Below are positions 59,601-64,000 of a stretch of DNA of 64,000 nt, one piece after another. Below the pieces are notes generated by a model. It was not told the DNA's origin. It made no database searches and saw only the letters and a program-made list of their open reading frames with translations. The DNA lies in the NCBI GenBank assembly GCA_022508805.1, contig JAFLUM010000005.1, positions 1-64,000 of the forward strand, read 5' to 3'. The first letter of the stretch is position 1. Every line of letters starts with the position of its first letter. The translations under genes and the position numbers were made by a program. The DNA is from Oscillospiraceae bacterium. Lineage in GTDB: Bacteria; Bacillota; Clostridia; Oscillospirales; Acutalibacteraceae.

Positions 59601-61242
59601 CCGGAAAAGCCTCGCCGCCATACCATTTGGTCTTTGAAACCTGATTTTTAAGCGCCGCAAAAGAGAGCTCGGTGCCCATTCCCAAATAACGGGAAATGTT
59701 AGGAACGATTCGGTGATGCAGATAATCCTCATCTGCCTCCCAGCACATATATGACGAAGTACCCAAGTGCTTTTTGGTAGCGGATACCTCAGTGATGCTC
59801 GTCATAAGAATATGGGACATGGCATCGACAAGACCGTCGCAGTTTTTATCGCACAGGCAATATACTATGCTTTTATCCTCATCCGCTCTGCATTTCTTGA
59901 CGATCAGATTAAGACCGATCTGAGCGGTAGAAATCAGCTTTGAGGGCTCAAGGATAACAACGTAGCCCACCTTCTCAAGGAATTCCGAGTTAGCATTGTG
60001 CAGTTCAATATCATGTACATCGGATCTTGTAATAATACCGATGTCCAGATCCTGAGCCTCGGAATTCAGCACGCCGATATTCCACATAAACGGAATATTA
60101 GTCACTGCCGCGATTCCTTTTTCCAGCCAATCCTTTATATCATCCTCAATGGAATGTCTGCCCAATATGACTAAGACCTTTTGGTGACTGAGCAGCGTCC
60201 GATTCATCGGATAAAATGCATACGGGATCAAATCGTTATAAAACGGATTATTAAAAAGTATGCTCTTACCGTTAAGCAGATCCAGTGAGGAGTGAAGATA
60301 GTTGTGATCTATCGTCACACCGGTTTTATTCAAAGCTTTGATATATGAGGCAAAGTTGATAATTTTTTGATCCTCACTTTTTTCAAGCTCACGTACGATT
60401 TCATCCGTTGTTACATCATAATCCAAATCGTTGTTAATGCTTGTGTTTTCAGCAAGAAGCTTATCCTTGAATAGCGAGCGCAAAAACTTTCTCAGCAAGG
60501 AATAGTTGACGGTTTTATAAGCGTCCTCGTCCTCGCCCAAAACCTTACTGGAGTATTCTCTTTTGGTCAAGCCGTCAAGATAAAAATACAGCTCGCTAAC
60601 TATGATAATGCCGAAAACGGGGTAAAAAACAGATTTCAACAGACCCTCAAAATAGAATTTGCGGCTTACCATCATAAGTAACGCCGAAAGAACGATAGCG
60701 CTTATGTAAAAAACCTTTAACAGACTTCTGACCTGTACATAGTTTTCTTTTATGCACCATTTATTCCTTTCGGAGAAAAACTCATAAAAGTTTCCTGCGA
60801 TCTTAGTATGCAGGCTGCTGTCCTGCTTAACCGTTTTGGACATAATTCCGATGCAGATTTTCTTAAATGTCAAATACACTAATATAATGAATGCATTTGA
60901 TATAAAGAAAATCCAAAAAGTCAGGTTAAGGCTCTGTAGGAAGGAATTTATGAAGCTGGCTATTTGTATAAAAAGCGCACCGAGCTTCTCGGGCATCCAG
61001 GAAAATCCCGCTAAAAGCGATATCCATCTCGGGATATTCTTGATAAGCTTAAGCAGCCATTCGTTGATAGAATTCATCATCAGCATTGCCATAAAATCAT
61101 AGATCAACGCAATGACCGGCATAAAATACTGCTTACTGCGGTCTGATTTGGTAAGATTCACCTCATACCCTGCAAGACAGAGAATAACAAAAGGAAGAAC
61201 TGCCAAAAGAAGCTTGGCAATATCGATAATTGTCTCAATCAT
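56689..61242 (-). CDS. 1517-aa membrane protein with C-terminal zinc finger and DA1-like metallopeptidase
   Basis: The first ~220 residues hold about five membrane segments. Residues 250-1060 are a large cytosolic region I cannot assign; one stretch (YLPGQFFTFGGKYYEMQHL, about 820) faintly recalls helicase-associated modules. A Lys-rich helix and a Glu/Pro/Thr-rich linker (about 1080-1260) follow. C1288xxC1291 and C1310xxC1313 form a treble-clef/LIM-like finger, then comes a peptidase site: H1405ELTH1409 and probable third ligand Glu1435 in YEGMAKWVE. The order finger, LSDGRDRCLNC, FYGI, SPRVASMLTMAHELTH, EG parallels plant LIM-DA1 proteins. It overlaps the upstream gene by 8 nt. Confidence 0.8.
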   Translation of the reverse strand: MIETIIDIAKLLLAVLPFVILCLAGYEVNLTKSDRSKQYFMPVIALIYDFMAMLMMNSINEWLLKLIKNIPRWISLLAGFSWMPEKLGALFIQIASFINSFLQSLNLTFWIFFISNAFIILVYLTFKKICIGIMSKTVKQDSSLHTKIAGNFYEFFSERNKWCIKENYVQVRSLLKVFYISAIVLSALLMMVSRKFYFEGLLKSVFYPVFGIIIVSELYFYLDGLTKREYSSKVLGEDEDAYKTVNYSLLRKFLRSLFKDKLLAENTSINNDLDYDVTTDEIVRELEKSEDQKIINFASYIKALNKTGVTIDHNYLHSSLDLLNGKSILFNNPFYNDLIPYAFYPMNRTLLSHQKVLVILGRHSIEDDIKDWLEKGIAAVTNIPFMWNIGVLNSEAQDLDIGIITRSDVHDIELHNANSEFLEKVGYVVILEPSKLISTAQIGLNLIVKKCRADEDKSIVYCLCDKNCDGLVDAMSHILMTSITEVSATKKHLGTSSYMCWEADEDYLHHRIVPNISRYLGMGTELSFAALKNQVSKTKWYGGEAFPVTDIRWIDKQYYYDLTKYASLPTSQEAMDERFLTSPNFWSAEVEENGYFTVEDEAYNMFEILRDFSTRATEQGFVNVISSEYLLKDYMAENASIFEADAKAIPYIVADYVRSNRNTVLKLMLMMSTYAVSAEVLEKELSLIGINIFDLKKQLWYELYHCYAPVAELAELPEAYEQAVNEVYSRNLILNDIQISHHIIKVEESFNLKLGKTETVYSIADPAFLSMCVSELKSAGYVAEDEKGQRYYLGSELGGHIYQKYLPGQFFTFGGKYYEMQHLTSDGQVLVRRAADHISGRPTYRQTREYTIHGVRSSEKIGAQQNIAGLKVVKEFADISVATSGYYRMGRYNDFTTAKHISFEGEKNGIPKRIYRNKEILRIELPELDGKVNDNIRYTLAVLFNEVFKTIFAENQAYICAVTDDSFLDESGEVKPLTYSVNGDGYEIKSNSIYIIEDSQLDLGLTVAVERNLQRIFEIIHDYLDWNAEALELSLNPPPEPKSPITFTEPVEGEEKPKEKGIKKVISAIRNFFKKIIDKIKSLFKKLFKKKPKKADEPTAEEAPAEEPAVTEGEIGETDGTPEAEISVEPSDEEGGTQDQPDTDAEQPSDGSKISPEDGDDGEKNASEVHADVTPGGEAEESEPEPTTEEPTEETTEEPTDDGITYVTEDEQVVKKIKTVERKPYHKRFYMLYGQESVMPFIDLPGTLDYLSGMGMAHNSLKQARDGKKIADLVGATFEPAKSGSRYCDFCGAEIFGVEYETLSDGRDRCLNCGKTAIKTGEEFRKIFEDVKRNMETFYGIKINTGIKVEMVNSKRLHRRLGKAFIPTPKSDGRVLGVAISDRHGYTLMVENGSPRVASMLTMAHELTHIWQYLNWNDKAITDKYGKDLRLEIYEGMAKWVEIQYAYLINEPATAKREELITAFRDDEYGHGFLRYVANYPLSQGTVLTKPTPFMNTETPLDPQFCGTITLSEPNDG

Positions 61243-63262
61243 ATAGTTCCTCCCGCGTTAATGTTATCGCTTCCACGTAATCCACCGGAATATTGACTAT
61301 ATTTCCGGTTTGCATAAATTCTACTTTATTCGGAAGTCCGGAGTAAGGCATATCGTAATCATAATGCTGTGCAACGGTAAAATCATAGTTGTACGGTTCT
61401 GCATCCGTAACGGTTCTGTAGTTAGCAGGAACGATCTCCGCAAACAGTTCATTCGTTTGGAGCATACATTTCTCTATATCGTTTTTATGTAACTCCAAAG
61501 TATTGTATTTTTGTTTTTTGCCTACTTTCATATAGTTAAGCAAAGAATACTTTCGCATCACGTTGCAGGCATGACTGAGATACTCTGAAAACTTATTCAG
61601 ACCGTGTTGAATATCTGCCAGTATGCCATGCATCTGGGCATTAAAAGACTTGAACAGCTTAATCAGCCGATGCCTTAAAACAAACAGATAAACCAATCCT
61701 ACAAGGCTGAAAAGTCCCAAAACGATCAACGTCATAGCAATAGAAAACAAAACGGACTCAGATGTATTTATATTTCCGAAAATCAGCGGTAAAAAGCCTA
61801 TTAAATACGCTGTGACGGCAAAGAGTCCCACAAACAGAGTCTTTTTCTTTGACATTCGCTGACCGATTGTGTTACGCAGCTCTTTATCGGCATTTTCAAG
61901 CTTTTTCATACAATTTGCAGTGTCAAAAAGCCGGGTCGTAACGGTCTCTACCATTTTTTGCTCTTCGTCCAGCAAGTTAATTTCAATATCCTCTGTCTGG
62001 AACTCGTTCATTCTTAATGCCCGTTCATCTTCTATAACGGAATTTCGATGAAAACTGTTTTGAACCGCGGATTTCACCGCACGTCTCGGTTCACGCAAAA
62101 AGCGTGTGAATTTTATCAAAATGTCATGGTACTGAGAATCCCAAAATACATCTTCTTGCGTCGGGCAATCTCCTGACAGACCGATACCGCCGTACTGTGC
62201 AAACAATTCCTCAGTGTTAAACTCCGAATTTGTTCGTACGGGAATTACCACATCCGTCTCAAGCTCTTCTCTGACCGTCTTATAATCGATGGGCTGCTCT
62301 AATCTTTTGTCCAAGCTTTTGGAGATATTGTCTATTCTTATAAGACTTGCAACCAGCTTTGAATTGTATTGACGGAATAACTCACCGACTTTTTGAGGAT
62401 CCATCTCAAGCTTTATGTTATAGACTCTGTTTGCACGCAGTGCTTCGCCCGGATAGGGAGTACCTGCCAACAGTAAAATTAAAACAATAAAGCTGAAATA
62501 TGCCTTTTCGCTTCTTACACCGTTTTTATACGGCATATCATACAGTATATACCTCAAACGGTCGGGATACAGATTGTCCTGATAAAATTTTGAATAATCA
62601 AACTCCGTGTGCTCTTTCCATACAGTTTCAAAAATCTCCTGTTCGGAATTTTTTGAGCGTTCCGCTACAGCGACAACTGATTTTGGATAATTAAACAGTT
62701 CTCCGTCCGGTAAAAAGCATTTAGACAGCAGTTCATATTTATAAGCGCGATAACGGTCGATTTCAACCTCGAGCGCCGATAAAGACCGTTCTTTTAAGTC
62801 GGCGAAATACTCTGCATCTGCAACGTCCGATAAATCCTCAAGATAATCCGTTTGAGGTTTATTTTTCATTTGGGAACCGCACAGCCAAGCGGAAAGACGC
62901 ATTAAAGGATTGCTCATCGCCTTTTCACATGATGCTTTTTTCCGTTCCCTGAAGCTGAGTACTTCATCCACAGAGCTTAATTCGGACGGCAGATGCTCTG
63001 CCCCCACATAATCAAAAGGATTAAGCCTGTATGTATGCTCCTCTTCCCAGGTGAAGCTGTCGTTGATGATCAGCGCCTGCCATTCGTCTTGCCTATTGAT
63101 CAGACTTTTAAGCGTCGGTAATGCCTTATCCAGTGAATCTGCTTCAGTATTCCATGCGCAGAAAGCAACATCCTTGCTTTTTAACAAGGGCTTAATATAC
63201 ATATTATATTTTTCTTTGCAATCTGATATTATATGCTCATCGCAGATTACGACTGTCAACAT
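61235..63262 (-). CDS. Large membrane protein of unknown function in the TIR/DA1 island
   Basis: A 675-aa protein I do not recognise. The N-terminal ~110 residues alternate strands and helices (LTVVICDEHIISDCKEKY, WQALIINDSFTW) and could be a Rossmann-like or receiver-like domain. A hydrophobic stretch is near 255-270 (AYFSFIVLILLLAGTPYPG). Two clear membrane segments lie near 470-520 (LFVGLFAVTAYLIGFLPLIFG and VLFSIAMTLIVLGLFSLVGLV). The C-terminal ~150 residues are helical, then strand-rich. Its stop overlaps the DA1-like gene start, so the two membrane proteins are probably partners. Confidence 0.7.
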   Translation of the reverse strand: MLTVVICDEHIISDCKEKYNMYIKPLLKSKDVAFCAWNTEADSLDKALPTLKSLINRQDEWQALIINDSFTWEEEHTYRLNPFDYVGAEHLPSELSSVDEVLSFRERKKASCEKAMSNPLMRLSAWLCGSQMKNKPQTDYLEDLSDVADAEYFADLKERSLSALEVEIDRYRAYKYELLSKCFLPDGELFNYPKSVVAVAERSKNSEQEIFETVWKEHTEFDYSKFYQDNLYPDRLRYILYDMPYKNGVRSEKAYFSFIVLILLLAGTPYPGEALRANRVYNIKLEMDPQKVGELFRQYNSKLVASLIRIDNISKSLDKRLEQPIDYKTVREELETDVVIPVRTNSEFNTEELFAQYGGIGLSGDCPTQEDVFWDSQYHDILIKFTRFLREPRRAVKSAVQNSFHRNSVIEDERALRMNEFQTEDIEINLLDEEQKMVETVTTRLFDTANCMKKLENADKELRNTIGQRMSKKKTLFVGLFAVTAYLIGFLPLIFGNINTSESVLFSIAMTLIVLGLFSLVGLVYLFVLRHRLIKLFKSFNAQMHGILADIQHGLNKFSEYLSHACNVMRKYSLLNYMKVGKKQKYNTLELHKNDIEKCMLQTNELFAEIVPANYRTVTDAEPYNYDFTVAQHYDYDMPYSGLPNKVEFMQTGNIVNIPVDYVEAITLTREELYD

Positions 63263-63277
63263 TTTTTCATCTCCCGG

Positions 63278-63309
63278 AACGCTTTATTGCCTTTCGGCAA
63301 TAAAGCGTT
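63278..63309 (-). terminator. Perfect 14-bp stem hairpin with GAAA tetraloop
   Basis: On the minus strand AACGCTTTATTGCC-GAAA-GGCAATAAAGCGTT lies between the partial upstream gene and the 675-aa protein gene. There is no clear T-tract after it, so processing, mRNA stability or attenuation is as likely as termination. Confidence 0.6.
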
Positions 63310-63331
63310 TGTTCATAATGTCGTTTATTAA

Positions 63332-64000
63332 TCAGTTTATCTCAAAATTTGCCAGCCTGTCTTTGTATTTGAGCAAGTCGTTCCTTTTCAGCAATTTTCC
63401 GATTGCACTGCGTGTTGTATCAATAACATCATCAGAGAAAATTCCCGATCTCAGGCGATCGTTATTCTTCTTGTAGTTTTCAACAAGAAGATTAAACTGA
63501 TCTATCAAATAGAGTGCCACCTTTGCTTTTACGGAATCTTCATTTGAAGTGCATATTCTCATTTCGCTGGTTACCATTTCAATAATGGCTTCGATCATCG
63601 TTTTCATCTCAGCGTCATCCTTGCTCTGAACAGGCAAAGAATTGCAGTACATGAGAACAATTTCAAACAGTGAGATCTTGTCGTTTGCAAATTCATCATT
63701 TTCAAGGTTAGCGATTTTTTTGCGTGAAAGGGACTCAACAGCTCTGAAGAAATCCGATTCCTCATAAGAGGTAAAGCCGTTCATACGGTTTTTAAGGCGG
63801 ATGTCAGCTATATAATCACGCAATACCGACACAGCGAGACGGTCGAAATACAGTGAATTCAAAACCTCGTAAAGGATATCACATTTAGTGCCGTTGGAAA
63901 CCTTCAAATCAACCTTGTACTCATCCTCGTTAAGATAACGGTATACCTTATCATTGCGATCCTCATCGGAAATCGGATAGAGCTTGATACGGTCATAAAT
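63332..64000 (-). CDS. Unknown helical protein, N-terminus beyond right edge
   Basis: The frame remains open through position 64000, so at least 222 aa are seen and the start lies outside. The visible part is rich in charged helices (FDRLAVSVLRDYIADIRLKNRM, MIEAIIEMVTSEMRICTSNED, KVALYLIDQFNLLVENYKKNND) without membrane segments or recognisable catalytic motifs. It is upstream of, and in line with, the 675-aa membrane-protein gene (69-nt gap with a hairpin), so it is probably part of the same operon. An apparent TTG start at 63907 is only an internal codon. Confidence 0.7.
   Translation of the reverse strand: MYDRIKLYPISDEDRNDKVYRYLNEDEYKVDLKVSNGTKCDILYEVLNSLYFDRLAVSVLRDYIADIRLKNRMNGFTSYEESDFFRAVESLSRKKIANLENDEFANDKISLFEIVLMYCNSLPVQSKDDAEMKTMIEAIIEMVTSEMRICTSNEDSVKAKVALYLIDQFNLLVENYKKNNDRLRSGIFSDDVIDTTRSAIGKLLKRNDLLKYKDRLANFEIN

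Overview
The window looks like a chromosomal segment of an anaerobic, spore-forming Gram-positive bacterium of the gut Clostridia (Oscillospiraceae/Ruminococcaceae type). This is inferred from a complete Rnf operon, a SpoVAC homologue, an oxygen-sensitive radical-SAM sulfatase maturase, purine-rich Shine-Dalgarno sites, TTGACA/TATAAT promoters, and families of short intergenic hairpin repeats and MITE-like elements. No tRNA, rRNA or CRISPR array was seen.

Layout. 1-5.7 kb: the N-terminal part of a giant secreted surface protein with Ig-like modules in ~1.1-kb tandem repeats. 5.9-9.3 kb: an acyltransferase, then a leftward PadR/DUF1700/PspC/NUDIX operon containing an apparent truncated gene. 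9.3-10.2 kb: a small ORF with a strong promoter, a long inverted repeat and a MITE-like repeat. 10.2-15.8 kb: rnfCDGEAB plus a Gx-type transporter. 16-22 kb: catabolic genes (Fe-type alcohol dehydrogenase, class III aminotransferase, two-domain class II aldolase, GPH symporter). 22-23.4 kb: an XRE regulator diverging from a small membrane protein with two candidate operators, and a GNAT. 23.4-26.7 kb: a membrane sulfatase with its anaerobic maturase. 26.7-29.9 kb: lipoprotein, permuted NlpC/P60-like hydrolase, patatin, lone SpoVAC. 29.9-36.5 kb: HtrA protease, two-component system, rlmH, WalJ-like hydrolase, murA. 36.8-39.9 kb: HAD phosphatase, RarA-like ATPase, dCMP deaminase, HD deoxynucleotidase. 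40-43.9 kb: GH28 pectin-type hydrolase, TetR, FGGY kinase. 44.1-46.6 kb: DUF1836, DUF6054-like, NfeD, SPFH and a DUF4177-like small ORF.

The last 17 kb (46.8-64 kb, all leftward) is accessory. A two-gene AT-rich unit encodes a STAND-type NTPase with helical repeats and a Gfo/Idh/MocA oxidoreductase. Upstream lies a long operon running off the right edge: unknown helical protein (partial), large membrane protein, a 1517-aa membrane protein ending in a treble-clef-like zinc finger and a DA1-like HExxH peptidase, a small zinc-finger membrane protein, a CASTOR/POLLUX(DMI1)-like channel with cytosolic nucleotide-binding domains, a TIR-TM-LRR protein, a macro-domain/HTH protein and a VWA protein. 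TIR enzymes consume NAD, macro domains bind ADP-ribose, and the channel carries a nucleotide-binding module. The inferred model is a membrane signalling or immune system in which an NAD-derived nucleotide controls an ion channel and a peptidase. I know no named system with this gene set; it is the main discovery candidate here.

Functions are read from motifs and remembered family features; no database search was run.
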